Made by a program: the position numbers and the translations under genes
Assembly (NCBI GenBank): GCA_963920635.1
Contig: OY987298.1
Location: forward strand, 39,091,787 to 39,155,786
Direction of reading: 5' to 3'
DNA length: 64,000 nucleotides
Source of the DNA: Pseudeuparius sepicola
Lineage: Eukaryota > Arthropoda > Insecta > Coleoptera > Anthribidae
Notes under the pieces: generated by a model
The model's input: the letters and a program-made list of their open reading frames with translations, nothing else
What the model was told of the DNA's origin: nothing
Databases searched by the model: none
Part shown: one piece after another, positions 45,160-57,769 of the stretch
How the letters are laid out: each line of letters begins with the position of its first letter
Numbering within the stretch: position 1 is the first letter of the stretch

Positions 45160-47565
45160 TAATATTCAGAGTACGCTCGTGTTGCAAAGTAATAGCTTGC
45201 ATGTTGAAATTACATATTCTGGAAAGTGGACATTCTCCTTATATACGGGGTAATTCTTAATTATGCGGCAATCTTTTAAAAGTTCATATTCATAGTTATA
45301 CGCCCGAAAATTATTTATTGGGAAGATTGTAAGGTGCCTACTATTTTCTAATTTTTCCGAAAAATAAAGATATTTAAATCAAATTTAATGCACAATATAA
45401 ATACCTTCCTCAGGCATAACATTTTTTAATATCAAGCAGCATATCAAGCAGTGTGTATGGGGAATAATTATTATACTGCCCCGTATAAAATTAAAATTCA
45501 TTCGCATTTTAGATACTTAAACACTTTAACTGCAAAAAAAAGTTAGTCGTGAATGAGTCGAATTTTTTCATGGATTCATAGCAAATATAATTTTTTTAAA
45601 GTCTGTTGAGAGCTTTTATGAACTAAAACTATTGAATGGTTATAGTCGAAGGAAAATGGAAGTTACCAACCATGTTTGAAATTAAGAGCATCTGCCACAA
45701 AAACAGTATGCAATTTCGAGTCTAAATCTACTAAAATGAAGCACTTTTTACAGAACTTAATTTGCTCAATTTGCTCCAGCCGTTAAGTATTATCAAAATG
45801 AACCCTACAGGTCAGGTCACTGGCTGCGATGCTAATATTGGTTGTGGCTATCAAATTAATTTAATAGTGTTACATAAAAGATTGTCGACCCCCCGTGTTT
45901 AAATATTAGTTTTCCTGTGTCCATAACTGTCAGATATGGTCGTGTGAAATCGTAGGAATATCAATAATTATTGTAATATTAATATTTGCCGATCTAGTTA
46001 TGATATATCGGTTTGAGCTACCCACGAGTTACATGAATCACGTGCCTACTCACGACGTGACAGTGACTGAGAGAACAAACCAATTTTTGGACATAAAAGA
46101 TACTATACAACATACATTTGTAATGCAAAATGGCCCTTATGTAGGTAGTAATAATGTATCGCAAATAATTACATCTTGTTTAACTGTCCCTTTTATTACA
46201 GTGAAAACAAAAGAAAATAATTAATTAAAAGAAAATTTCACGTTAGGGCCGCAAATTATTTTCCCCTGGGAATAATGCCCTCGTTTGTATATCGCCGGAC
46301 AAACATTACTTTAACTAACTTCTGAAATTAATATCGTTAATGCCGGTTTTTAGCATAAATACTGGGAAATTCTCTCTTAGTTTTACGGTAAGGTCAGGTG
46401 AACAACAAATTCAATTCGTTTAATTGTGTTTAAGGCCAAAAAGATATGTACCTTAAATACCTAAGGCTTTCATTTTCTTGTGGTTGTTCTACTAGGATTA
46501 AATAGAATTTCCCAGAGTTGTTTACATCTTTTAGATTGATACAGTTGAAATATTTTGGTCGACTATACATACCTACCTCTCCATATGAAGAAATAAAATC
46601 AACTTAATGAAAATCGCACAACAATGAATCTCTTCTTCACTTTAAAAATCTGGTTTTTGACAAAACAAAGATCTTCTTCCGCCGAACATAGGCTTTATAG
46701 TTTTTAAGATGCATGGCGTGAAGCCAGAATTATTTTAACGCCCTGTATAAAAATATACCTGTATGAAAGATGACTGAGCCGCCTGTTTGCAAAAGTCGCT
46801 GAAGTAAGGCGATAAAAGCCGAACGCTCCCTACCAACCCAAACAAATTAAGCAAAATCGAGACGGCAGATGCTTTGATTTGATACGCTTCCAAACGTCCG
46901 ATGTTTAATTATAGCGAACTTGTCGAGGTAAGTGGGTTGATTGAAAATTCCCTCCGGTGCGCCTGTATCATATTGCATTGGTTTGAATAAAAAATTAATA
47001 GTTAAAAAAAACTAAAAAAAATAAGCTTTTATTGTTGGATAAAAAGTAGAAAATAATTGGTATGATAATATGATAGTTAAGCAAAGTGGCCATCAGGCAG
47101 CGACGTCACATCCTCGTCCGTGGTAGATATTTATTTCAGACAGGTGTGGACACGTATTTTGACCTTCTGACCCCGAGAGGTTATTAATTCAGTTAACAAC
47201 TACTGTTAGGACAGGTTCAGCTCCCCCTCTCTACCACAGGGTTTGGATATTAGGTGGTTATAGTTCTAGTAGCTGGGGAACTAGTCTGGAAGGAGACGTT
47301 TAAGATAGACGTTTAAGATAGATCTATAAGCTATCAACAAATTTACGTGCCTTACTCAGAAACCCAGGATCAAGTTGTCATGGTTCAAGGAGGACTAATA
47401 GAAAGTAATAAAAAAATAAATCTAATTTTATTTTTTACGGACACCCTGTATGAGTTGGTTTTATATGCATATCATTTATAGTTGTCGTTTCTCGTTCTCC
47501 CATAACAACATTAGCAGTAGTAGGGGATATTGGTTCGTTTCTAAGCTTAAAATAAAAAAATACTA
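45160..47565. other. Mostly unassigned; non-repeat block near 46.2-47.0 kb
   Basis: About 46240-46400 and 46770-46960 are less AT-rich and unique, with homeodomain- and TCF-like words (TTAATTATAG, GCTTTGATTTG), and could be regulatory. A lone terminus ACGCCCTGTATAAAAA is near 46740. The open frame 46000-46224 is unrecognised. Confidence 0.3.
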
Positions 47566-47569
47566 ATTG

Positions 47570-47615
47570 TTTTATATCCTGATGATGGCAGAAAATGGCC
47601 CGAAACGTACATCGT
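47570..47615 (+). ncRNA. Hammerhead-like motif, copy 2 (degenerate)
   Basis: CTGATGA (47579-47585), a GGC/GCC stem around AGAAAATG, CGAAAC, then an ACGT stem-III core and GTA. The core words are conserved but stem I does not pair well, so it is probably a decayed ribozyme of a retroelement remnant. Confidence 0.35.
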
Positions 47616-47719
47616 TAATGTAATGAAAATTCACTAGATGTCACTAGATGGTAGAATCGCAGTAAAATTGTTTTCTTATATTAATGAGAAAAATCTAGTA
47701 GGTTCCAGCAGGAAGATAT

Positions 47720-47930
47720 TAAATAAGAAAAATCGCTAAATGGTTTTAGTGAAAATTGGCGGTATAGAAAATTGTTGCCGGCCCTGGATTTGCGTTTTCG
47801 CAGCGGTAGGAAAGTCTAAAGAAGTGGCCTTTTAAGACTTTTCAAACAAGAAAAAGTTTACGCGAATATCTCCAAGAATAAAGGTGTTATGGATTTGTGT
47901 AAGTATATAAGTAGATACCCTTTAAACATA
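47720..47930 (+). repeat. Repeat family A, copy 4 (fragment)
   Basis: AAATCGCTAAATGGTTTTAG, CCGGCCCTGGATTTGCGTTTT and AAGTAGATACCC follow the last third of copies 1 and 3. Confidence 0.6.
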
Positions 47931-48454
47931 TATACAAGTCAAGCTAATAAAAGCGTGGTAAAAAAAGTACCACCGCAGGTTGCAGAGGCATCGTCAGTTT
48001 CGAGATATATAAATTGGGATTTAAATTAATTGGATCGGCGACTGTAGTTACGTTATTATTTTCTCATCTTTTCAGCGGCGCAGCGATCCAATGCACTTGT
48101 ATAAAAACGAACTGGCTCCGAGAGATACAATGCAGATCTATCTACTTTCTATATATTCTCAGTTAGTAGATTAGCATACTGGTAACTCGATTAGGCTTGT
48201 ACTATATGATCTGTGTTAGCGCTAATTTGCACCTATTTATTTTTATTTAGTCATTGTGCATTGCGGAAAGTTAGCAGCCGCTATTGCCGCTAATACCACC
48301 TTAGAAGATATACTCCAAAAATGTTGTTTCGGGTTTCTGGGGTAAAGGTATACTGCGAGCTAGTCACCAAAGTGGTATAATAGAACATTATGTTTTTAAC
48401 TACTAAGAGGTTTATGGAGATGATTGGTGCAGAATGATTAAATACGAACTCCAC

Positions 48455-49332
48455 TTAAAATAAGTCTGAAGGCTCTAGGGAGGAGGACGACGGGAAGAGG
48501 AACTCGCCAGGAACGCGCAGTGGTTCACAATATACCGGCTCAGCTACAGATGATCTGATATCCGCCTTCCAAGCGGAGCGCAGGCTAATAAGAACCAAGA
48601 GCAACGAGTCTGACCAGGACGGATTTTCGAGGCACATGATGGCGGCCTTCAAACTGCGATGCCATCGTTCATATAAACTATTACTTTGGGGGTGACAACT
48701 CGTTCTAGATAAAGAAATACCACACAATTAGCAAGTGATTAAAAAAGTTGAGGCTCTAACTGTCGTCCTCTGACAGAAGTGATACGAAGTGGACAACCGA
48801 AGCGGGAAATTCAGGAAGCCAAAAGAGCATTAGCGACGGTCTCGGCGGAGATATATTGCAAAGGTACGGCTTCTGGCCAGAGGGTATGACGATCCACGGC
48901 TGTCAAGCAGTACCGAAAACCATTGGAAGAAGGAAGTGGGCCTACCAGATCCATGTGCACATGAGCGAAAGGGATCGGAAGAACAGCATAGTCACCTAGT
49001 GACGTAGACACATGACGGGATACCTTGCTGCGCTGGTACTTGAGGCAGGAACGAGCCCAATCGCGACAGTTCTTCTTCAGGGATGGCCACATGAAGCGCT
49101 GAGACACAAGGCGGCGCGATGCGTTGGGGCCTGGATGGCTAAATTGATGCAGGCTGTTAAAAGCTTGACGCCGGAAGGTATGTGTAAGATATAGGGACAA
49201 GGTGGGGTACCGCTGACATCGCAGAAGAGAGAACCCTCTCGAGCCGGAGAGAAGAGCCGTAGAGCCGTGAACCAAGGGACCATGAAGTTCCTCGTCCTCC
49301 TCGTGAGAACGGGCGAGAGCAGAGAAGTTCAC
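48455..49332 (-). pseudogene. Ty3/Gypsy integrase fragments
   Basis: The 49332-48811 frame reads VNFSALARSHEEDEE, then the HHCC-type region (HQFSHPGPNASRRLVSQRF ... CRDWARSCLKYQRSK). The catalytic-core start follows (HVHMDLVGPLPSSNGFRYCL, AVDR). After a break the 48727-48455 frame gives TSCHPQSNSLYERWHRSLK, the block with the catalytic Glu, and a GPF-like PGEFLFPS. The segment with the second catalytic Asp is lost at the break. Several family residues are changed (for example LYER for LVER). Confidence 0.85.
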
Positions 49333-49434
49333 TGAAGGGGTGACAGCGTCTATTCGTGACTAGGCACCAGCGACCACGTTGTCCTTCCCGGGATATGTCT
49401 GAGGTCGGTGGTAAACTGCGAAATAAAATCTAAA

Positions 49435-49960
49435 TTATGAAAACTTTTCTTTCTTCTGTATGAAGGCTAAGATCAAGGTGTGGAATGGGACTGTGCGTGA
49501 AATAAGAGACCGATAATTACCGCAGGGTCGCCAGCTGTCGTCCTTCTTAGGTACCAGGTGGAGAGGAGGCGCCCATGTGCTCTCAGAGCTACGCGCTATC
49601 CCCTTGCGAACCATAGCTTCAAGCTGGGACTTAGCTATGCAGAGGCGATCCGGTGCTAGTCGGCGAGCAGATGGACCTGGACCTGGAGTGTCTCTGATGT
49701 AGTGTAAGTACTCGTGGTATGGCGTACTTGCCTGACTCATCTCGAATACCTATTACGAGACGGTGAGTTGTCTGAGATGTTCTTTATGCTGAGCTCGCCA
49801 CAGTACGCACGTCGCCCTGTAGCAGACAGACCAGTAACGGCATCTATAAGTTTAGCAAGCTTGTTATTCGAATTGAGCATCTGCCTGCGCGAACCAATGC
49901 GCAGGTTTATCAGGCCAGACTCTGAAAACGCCTGCAGGTTCAGTTGGCGCGGGGTCTGTC
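49435..49960 (-). pseudogene. Ty3/Gypsy gag start fused to reverse transcriptase N-terminus
   Basis: Near 49955 the minus strand reads MTDPAPTEPAG...VWPDKPAHWFAQADAQFE, a gag start. After a broken stretch the 49740-49435 frame gives ARRLAPDRLCIAKSQLEAMV, then STWAPPLHLVPKKDDSWRPC and GNYRSL, the first RT motifs. The YxDD active-site block is absent, so a deletion removed most of RT. Confidence 0.8.
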
Positions 49961-50033
49961 ATGGTTGGTATAAGTCACCACTATGGAGTTGGTTGGTGCT
50001 GCGATGATTAAACACGAATTCTACTTAAAATAA

Positions 50034-52440
50034 AATTGATCAAACCGACTGTTTACTTATTTTTATAACTGGAAACATATTCATTGCCGTGGCGAGGGTC
50101 TCCACTGATTGTTTATTTTTCTCGTAAATGACACCTCAAGCAACATTATTTATTTTTAAAGTATAAAGTTGTCTTTAACTATATGAACACAAATCAGATT
50201 TTGTATCTGGAAAAAACTTTGTGACCGCCTCTGTGCTATACCAACTTCTGCGCACGCCAATGGTGACCTAATCGAGGGGCTAAAAGCCAGGCTATGTTTG
50301 TGAAATGTGCACACTTTAGACGAGTTCCGATTTTCTTCCATCAGAGGGATTCCTCGGAAAAGAGGGTTATTTTATTAATCGCCCTTTTAGAAATGTATCG
50401 GCATCAATAACTTACGAGAGAGCTCTTGCTATGATTTGGTGCCGTCTTTTTTTATCAATCAACTACCCCCATAAAATCACGTCTCCCAGATATATTGTTA
50501 AAACAGAGTCACATATTATAGTCACAAATAATGAAGGCTTTCTTAATGAATTTTTGTCAACATCTCGCAGATACTAGAATAAATTTACTTTGTTAGTACC
50601 ATTTTTTTAATAGGTATTTCGGAGAAAATAAAAAATACATGGCAAATGTGGAAGTCTATTCAATATTGACATGGGAGAATGGAAGCATAGAATTATACAA
50701 AAAATGTAAATAAAAAAATATAAAACTTCAATTTGTTGCATCATTTTGCTTCATTGTACATGACTAACTTATAATGTGAACACGCAATAACATTTTCTAG
50801 TCTCTTAATTTATACTATGAGAAAACTTAAAAACCACAACCTTTCCGAGAAACGATTTTAGGGGGCCGACGACCTCGTTTTGCATTTTGCATATATATTA
50901 TTACTACTAATAATCCAAATCATTTCTTATTACTTCAGAGGAGCTAGTCACGTTTAACTAAAATCGCATGACGTGTTTTAGAAACCTGTAATTTCTAAGC
51001 TATTATGCAAACTTGCGTAAAATATGCCGCATATCAAAATATTGCAAATTTACATATTATTAAAAAATTTCAAGTATTGATAGTCAAATGGCCTGCTGGA
51101 AGAGAATTTTTGAAATAGGTACTTGCAACGACGGCGCACATTTTACTATAGATTCTGACTACACACGTCTGTGATACGGTCTATAGGATGTGCATGATAG
51201 CTTTGGTCTAATACTCTAAAAATAGCCGCACTCTACTAGCTTGGGGGGAGCTGCTTTATACTCGGGGCTATTGAAAGTCCATATTTCTTAAATCGATGTA
51301 TTTGAAGAAGTGGTTTTAAAACAATTGCACGCTTTCCAACTGCATAAAACTTCTAAAATCTCCAAATAATGTTAAATTGACAGGTCCAATCTCAGTATTC
51401 CCACATAGTGTGAAAGAGCGGTCAAAGTACGAAAACCAGAAGTCTCTTATCTCTAAAAATAATTTAAGAAATACCAGGAAAATGTCAAATTTGCAAGTAA
51501 AATATCAAAATTTTAAGAATCTTCTTGAGGGGTGTCCACAATAGCTCTGTTTTGCGAAGGAGCCAACTTTTTATCGTCAAAATGGAAAATGTAAAACGTA
51601 GAAACATCAATCATACACTTTTCACCACTGGTCGCCTACTCACAATTATTATTTATATTTTGTGGTTTCATGACCTTCAAGATTACTTGTTACGAGTACC
51701 GCTGCGATTTTCTCGGTCATATTGCACCATTTAGGTACACAAAAACACTTTGATGGCAGTGAAACCAAAGTAAATGGACCTATTTATCTATTTATCGATC
51801 CTATTTACTAAATTTTATTATATTTTTTTGTTATTTTATGTTAGCTTTGAGCTATAGAAGAGAGAGAGAGGTAGAAATAAAGCAAGAACGGTATTAAGGG
51901 TCCCGATCTTCGCGTAGGTACGTATACCTGGCTGAAATAAAGTTCACGAAGTCACTCCTGTGCTTTAACTCAACATTTTAGGACAGCCTTTTAAGTTCTT
52001 TGAACACTCCTTTTAACAGACAACCACGACTTGTATCGATTTGGTGTAATAAAGGACAAATGCTAAGCGTGTACGGTACGCATTTTCTTGAATAGGGCTT
52101 AATCGACAGGCAAGATGAATCACAAATCGCAAAAAATACGGAAACAAATTAAACTGATTTATTCCATATGAACGTAAAATACAAAAATATTCTACCCTAA
52201 CAATAATATAAACGCCGTTTCAAACTGAAAAACTGTTTGGTAATGTTGTCCAAATCCAAGCTGCTAGCCCTTTCATTCTCTTACTGATAAGGGAGGGAAG
52301 TTAGTCTTTCGTTAGCCATTTTCGATCGCAAAAAAGGCTTTATTAGTTTTAATGTTGAAAAGGACCTTTCTACGGTTGAGGATGAAACAGCCAAACTCAA
52401 TGATGGTAAACTTAAGAAAAGGCGAAAATACTGGCCGCTA
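50034..52440. other. AT-rich unassigned interval
   Basis: No recognisable gene. A short GA-rich run is near 51850; open frames are short and motif-free. Confidence 0.4.
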
Positions 52441-52449
52441 CGCGTCGTT

Positions 52450-52975
52450 CAGCCAACTGCAATCGCGTGCGGAAAAGTGGGACTTTCCGCACTTGTTAGG
52501 AAATATACTATATTCTTATTTCGAATTAAAATTAGTTGTGTTGCCTTGAAACCTCCAAAGTTTTGGTTTTAATTGAGAACAAGATTCTGATCTTTTCCCT
52601 ACGCTTTTTAAATACCTGACAAGAAACACTTTTTGTTCAGAAACAAATGCTCCATCCAAAACTACTTTAATTTCGTACAGGGCCGTATTAACTTTCTTTT
52701 TCAATTTGTCTTCAGATTTACCCATATTTTCGCCACTGGTTCAATCTAGAGGTTGAAAATAACACATTTAAAAAGGTCTTTAGCAAAATACCAAATTTGG
52801 TTAAAAAAGCTCTACAAATAAAGAAGTTATGAAAAAAAACGATTTTTTTCTACAAGCGTGCGGAAAAGTGTACTTTTCCGCACGCATTTTAGTTTAGAAA
52901 GTGTCACTTTTCCGCTCTAGTGCGGAAAAGTACTTTTTCGCACTACTTTTCCGCACTAGTGCGGAAAAGTAACAA
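52450..52975. repeat. Block with repeated GTGCGGAAAAGT palindromes
   Basis: The 12-mer GTGCGGAAAAGT and its inverse ACTTTTCCGCAC occur repeatedly: 52467-52493 as a short hairpin, 52858-52885 as another, and about 52900-52973 as a cluster that includes CTAGTGCGGAAAAGTA twice. The organisation resembles foldback or subterminal repeats of a DNA transposon. Termini were not found. Confidence 0.55.
52516..52725 (-). CDS. Small unrecognised ORF between palindromes
   Basis: 69 codons, starting MGKSEDKLKKKVNTALYEIK with a basic N-terminus. It has no membrane segment or known motif. Composition is more protein-like than other short frames here, and it sits between two GTGCGGAAAAGT hairpins, so it could be part of a mobile element or a single exon. 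The call is weak. Confidence 0.2.
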   Translation of the reverse strand: MGKSEDKLKKKVNTALYEIKVVLDGAFVSEQKVFLVRYLKSVGKRSESCSQLKPKLWRFQGNTTNFNSK

Positions 52976-53299
52976 ATTAGAAGAATTTTTGGACATAATA
53001 ATAATAATAATAATAATTTATTTGTTCCAAAAAACAAAAATGTAAACAATAATATATTATGACTAAATTCTCAGAAACAAATAAGAAATAATCCACTAAC
53101 ACCACTTAAGGTGTGTGCGTGAATATTTTCTACAAAAACATGTCTCTCTGTAGGTAGGTACATACGTATTCACATTTACTAGTAAAAAAGGGGAATACTT
53201 CTATCTTGAGTTGATAATACACAGTAAAAAAATGGAGAAAAAAAAAGAAAACGGAAACGTGTGACATCATGGAGAAAAAGGAAAAAATACAAAAAGAAA

Positions 53300-53390
53300 G
53301 AAGAAAGAAGAGAGAAGAGAGAAGAGAGAAGAGAGAAGAGAGAAGAGAGAAGAGAGAAGAGAGAAGAGAGAAGAGAGAAGAGAGAAGAGC
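53300..53390. repeat. Heptanucleotide minisatellite (AGAGAAG)n
   Basis: About a dozen almost perfect AGAGAAG units in the 3' UTR of the LINE, preceded by an A/G-rich stretch. Confidence 0.9.
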
Positions 53391-53433
53391 ACCAGGTGAG
53401 TATTGATTAGCGAAAACTGAGTAAGTATGTCTT

Positions 53434-56318
53434 TTACTTCATATTTATTAGTTTCTTAACCATATTTCTAGGCCTAGATAGAAGCCATTTCTCGATGCTG
53501 TTTTTGAAGATATTTGTTTGTAAAATATTTCTTATATCTTTGGGAATTTGCCTGTATAGATGTGGAGCAAGAAAATGTGTCGATCTTTGGCCTATTCTCT
53601 TAAATGCTTTCCATGTCTGATATTCTTTTTCAATTTTATGTCTCGTTAAGTGTTCATGTGAGATCTCCCTTAACTCACTCCTCTTTTTATGTTGTAGGGT
53701 AGCAATTTTCATGCAGTATATTTGCCTGATGTCGAGAAGATGGCTTTCCTGGTATACAAGATCACTTGGGTAAGTAGACTTTTTCCTTAACATTATTTTA
53801 ATAAATAGTTTTTGAACAATTTCTATCTGATCTATGTAGTTATCGTATGCACCGCCCCAGCCTGCAATACCATATTGTATTAAGGAATGCACTAAAGTAA
53901 AGTAAACCATCCTAAGCTTAGGAAGATCAAGAATGCCTTTTAATTGTTTAAACTTGCATACGATGCTTCTTAGTTTTTTTATTAGTGACTTAAGATGAAC
54001 ATCCCATTTCAAAAACTTATCTATTTCGATTCCCAAATACTTAATACTGTTCACCTCGTCCAGAGTAATTTCCTTCCCATTTTGATTTATTGTTATGTTG
54101 TTTTATCAAAATTAATTGTAAGACTCATTTCGTCAAACCAATCTTTAATCTTTACTATTTCTATTTCGACATTTTGTTTCACATGGTTCCAGGTAACTCC
54201 CGAGTACTCAATCACGGTGTCGTCGGCAAATGATGATATTTTGCCGATAGTTTCTAGTTCCAGGATACCATTTATATAGATAGAAAACAATATTGGTCCC
54301 AACACCGTGCCTTGAGGAACACCGTAAGTGACGGGTAGTGGTTTACTGATCTCGTCCCCAATTTTGACATACTGGACTCTTTCATTAAGGTAAGTAGTCA
54401 TAAGATTAATTGCTGGACCTCTGAAGCCTAGATCTTCAAGAGAATTTATCAATTTTGTGTGGTCAACGGTGTCGAAGGCTTTTGCCAAATCCAGAAATAT
54501 CGCTATTGTCTTCTTGTTATTATCGAGGTTGGAATATATATTATTTCTTAAATGGACTATTGCGTTTTCTGTGGATACTCCTTGTCTGAAACCAAATTGA
54601 TTTCTGGATATTAATTCATATTTATTCAAATATGAAACAACGCGTTTTTTAATCACTTTTTCAGTTACTTTTGATAAAGCACTAGTCAAACTTATAGGTC
54701 GATAATTTTCAACAGAGTCTTTGGCACCTTTTTTATAGAGTGGCTTTATTAGTCCTATTTTATAACTCTTTGGAAATTTTCCCTTTTCTAATATTTTATT
54801 TATTAGTAGCGCTAGAGGATGTTTTAAATAGGGAGCTAATTTTTGAAGTATTTCTGCCCTTATTTGATATTTTCCTGGTGCTTTGTTTGGCTTTAACTCT
54901 CTTATGAAATATTCAACTTCATGGCTATCTGTCTCGTATAAATAAATAGAGTTCTTTACATTCTTTTTGCGAATTACTGATATTTTCGGCTTTTCTATTT
55001 TTTTAGCTAGTTGTTCACCTAGTTCCGCATAATATTTATTAAACACGTTTGCCATATCCTGCATTTCATTTATTATTTTCCCTTGATGTTTGATTTCTTT
55101 TATCGCTACCTGTTCGCGTTTTTTCCCAGTAAAATTATTTAAAACTTGCCACATACATTTACTGTCATTTTTTACGTTTTGGATCCTTTCTCTAAAGTAA
55201 GTCGCCTTGGCCTCATATATTAATTTACCTAACTTGTCTTTGTATCTTTTATAATTTTCCTTTTTTTCTTCGTTGTTAGGGTCACTTAGAGTTAATTTTC
55301 GCAACTTATATTTAGTCTCAACAGAATTCATAAGTGATTGTGTTATCCAAGGATTCCTCTTTTTATGCTTGTTTTTTAATTGTATTGTTTCAGTTGCCTT
55401 TTTAACAGAATCCTGAATGATGTCTATAAGTAAATCTGTCATTTTGTCAATATCTTTTTCACGATAAAAACACTCCCACTTTTGACTCTCCACAAATAAA
55501 GACTTAAGTTTCTCCTCATCTAATTTATGCACAATATTTCTTGTTTCGGACCCGAGATCAGCCTTTTCCAACTCCAAGCAAACTACAAAAGGAAAATGAT
55601 CAGTGATGTCGTTTTTTAAGATAAATGCTTGGTATTTAGCTACTTCAGGACTTTTGACAAAAGCGTGATCAATACAAGACTTTGTGCCATTGTTTACTCG
55701 AGTGTAAGAATTTATTAGAGATATATATCCCATCTCAGCCATCGTATTTAAATATTCAAATGATATATTTCTAAAGGATTTTATATATATGTTTATGTCA
55801 CCTATGAAAAAGTTTATATAATTTCTTGTGTTATTCTGTTGCTCAAAATATATTTTTAAATTATTTATAAATTCTCGGGGGCAGCTTTCGTGTGGTCTGT
55901 AGATTGCACTAACATTTATTATTTGCCCAAATACTTTAAGTTGTAAATTTATAACGTTCAAACTTCCCAGATTATTTATTTCTATATTAAGTGTATTTTT
56001 GTAAATATCTTTTACATATACTATTGTCCCATCGTTTTGGTTGAATCTACTGTTACTGTAGATCACTGAATATCCATCTATATTAAAGAAATCTATATCA
56101 TCGACTCTCCATGTTTCGCTAAAAACAATTATATCAAAGCAATAATTGTATTCATGAAGTAAAAGCATAAAACTATTAAAATTTTTATTCACACTTCTAA
56201 CATTGCAGTGGAATATTGATAGGCAATTTTTCTTAACTTTACTTAGATATTCTTCCCTGGTGTCGATTATTAGAGTATCATAGTCATTCACTGTAAAGTT
56301 GGCTATATATTGATTCAT
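53434..56318 (-). pseudogene. LINE endonuclease-reverse transcriptase (one frameshift)
   Basis: ATG 56318 opens 741 codons. An AP-type endonuclease (about residues 30-250) shows LSIFHCNVRS, VFSETW, FIGDIN, CIDHAF and TDHFPF. The reverse transcriptase (about 480-740) shows YRPISLTSALSK, NQFGFRQG, FLDLAKAFDTVDH, GVPQGTVLGP and the active site SSFADD. Near 54093 the frame meets TAA. A shift of one frame continues INQNGKEITLDEVNSIKYLG to 53434, completing about 960 residues. Thumb-like and C-terminal parts (IQYGIAGWGGA, YQESHLLDIRQIY) are present. The protein nicks the target and copies the RNA in place. Only this frameshift separates it from an intact ORF. Confidence 0.9.
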
Positions 56319-56579
56319 ATTAAATAAACACTATTTTCTATTTGACAGGAAAAAAACCCAAACACCGGGTACAAAAAAAAAGTTTATATGAACTTTTTTC
56401 TCAGAATTGGCTGAGGACCATCTCCCTGAAATCTTTTAACCTAAAACCTAACGTATCTATGATTTGTGGTTGTGGTCCTGGTAAGAAGGTTGGTTACACA
56501 CAGAGCCGACAATGGTAAAAGAGAGAATAATGAGCAGCGAGACAACGAGTGTACTACTGATAGGTGGAGCGGTGCCTGA

Positions 56580-56676
56580 GATTTCCCGATGATTTTGTAC
56601 TGTGGGCCCCGGGGCCCCTGGTAACTTGGGCCCCCCCCGCACCGCGGGGTCTGTGGGTGTGGCTTGCACGCCACTG
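56580..56676 (-). mobile_element. hAT-like terminus
   Basis: Read from 56676 on the minus strand: CAGTGGCGTGCAAGCCACAC, then CCCGCGGTGCGGGGGGGGCC. This is a hAT-type end followed by the usual G/C runs. The partner end and an ATTATGGG duplication were not found, so it is a fragment. Confidence 0.5.
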
Positions 56677-57124
56677 ATTATGGGATGGCAAAGATACGAA
56701 AGTGCCTAGAAATCTTAAGGTTAAGGTAGATTATGTCATCTGGCAAATGCCCAGCTAAGTTCTTCTCAGTATAGTTTTTAAGTTTTTTCGGCCTAGTTTT
56801 TCCAACAATAGTGAAAGTCCCGGAACCATTTTCTAAAATACGAGGTTACATAGTAGAAACAACACAAAACCTACCGCGCGGGTACTTCCAATCTACCAAT
56901 TATATTTTAGTCTTAGCGCCATAAAGGCAAGTCACAAAGCGCTGCGGTTATATTTCTAGAGCGCTAGTAAAACAAGTCGGATAAATAATGAAAAAATCTC
57001 AATAAAGAGTATTTTATTTTCGCATAGCTATAATATTACTTGGAGCTACAGGAATTCCAATTAACCAAAACCAACAGCAGTTATTAGGGACCTGAATGTT
57101 ACAGATCTATTACGTAAACGCTAT

Positions 57125-57545
57125 ACAGGGTGATTCAGTCATGATGTGAAAAAATTTAACCACAGGTAAAAATAGTATATTATACACCTAGGTTGAGAAG
57201 TGAGCCATTATCTACAGAGCATTTCCTGAGGCGCGTAGCGCCGAAGGATATAATATATGCGAGGTAAATAATGGCCTTCTCAACCGAAGTGTATATAGAA
57301 TTTTTTTTACTACTAACATTGAAGTATTGCCATATTTTAGTCATTTCTTGCTTTTTTCAAATACTTCAAAATATCAAGTAGCCTGGGAGTTCAGTTGTCA
57401 AGCTGAGAAAATGACACTAATTTTTAAATGACACATAGAAAATTTTTCATTATTTACCTAGGTAGAGAAATATTACTTCTCATTAGAGGAATGAGGTAAA
57501 TAATGGTGATTTCTCAGGTTAGTAGTAAAAAAAATATAAGTTCAT
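57125..57545. repeat. Palindromic repeat block with CAGGGTGATTC terminus
   Basis: TATACAGGGTGATTCAGTC opens it. Two internal palindromes follow: CACCTAGGTTGAGAAG...against its inverse at about 57180-57300, and CATTATTTACCTAGGTAGAG...against AGGTAAATAATG at about 57450-57520. Non-coding; the right terminus is not clear. Confidence 0.5.
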
Positions 57546-57769
57546 TCTGTTCATGAGCGTCGGAACTTAGCACCCCCTAGGGCGTATAAGAAATCTGTTA
57601 TCATACGATAGTAAGCCCACTGGCGTAGGTACAATAAAACTCCGAATCCATGATGAAATATTTCCATAAGATTATTGTATACCGGTAGCAATTTTGTCAT
57701 GTAGCAAGCCGATTCCACCTACGCTGTAGTACACCAAGAAACACGGTATTAGAGAGCACGAATGGTGAG

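Larger units (their letters stand above)
48412..50033 (-). mobile_element. Degenerate Ty3/Gypsy retrotransposon
   Basis: Minus-strand order: gag start (49960-49860), RT N-terminal part (49740-49480), RNase H/linker scrap (about 49420-49340), integrase (49332-48455). The pieces abut because the middle of gag-pol is deleted. A 50-bp direct repeat (TATGGAG...GATTAAA...ACTTAAAATAA) at 49982-50033 and 48412-48463 brackets it and may be what remains of LTR sequence. Multiple shifts and stops exist. Confidence 0.8.
52997..56450 (-). mobile_element. Nearly complete LINE retrotransposon with (ATT)n tail
   Basis: On the minus strand: a putative 5' leader (about 56450-56319), an endonuclease/reverse-transcriptase ORF, a 3' UTR with a 7-bp minisatellite, and an ATT-repeat tail at 53030-52997. 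There are no LTRs. The ORF is open except for one frameshift, so the copy is young. The CR1/Jockey-like group is likely from motif style, but the clade is not determined. Confidence 0.85.
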
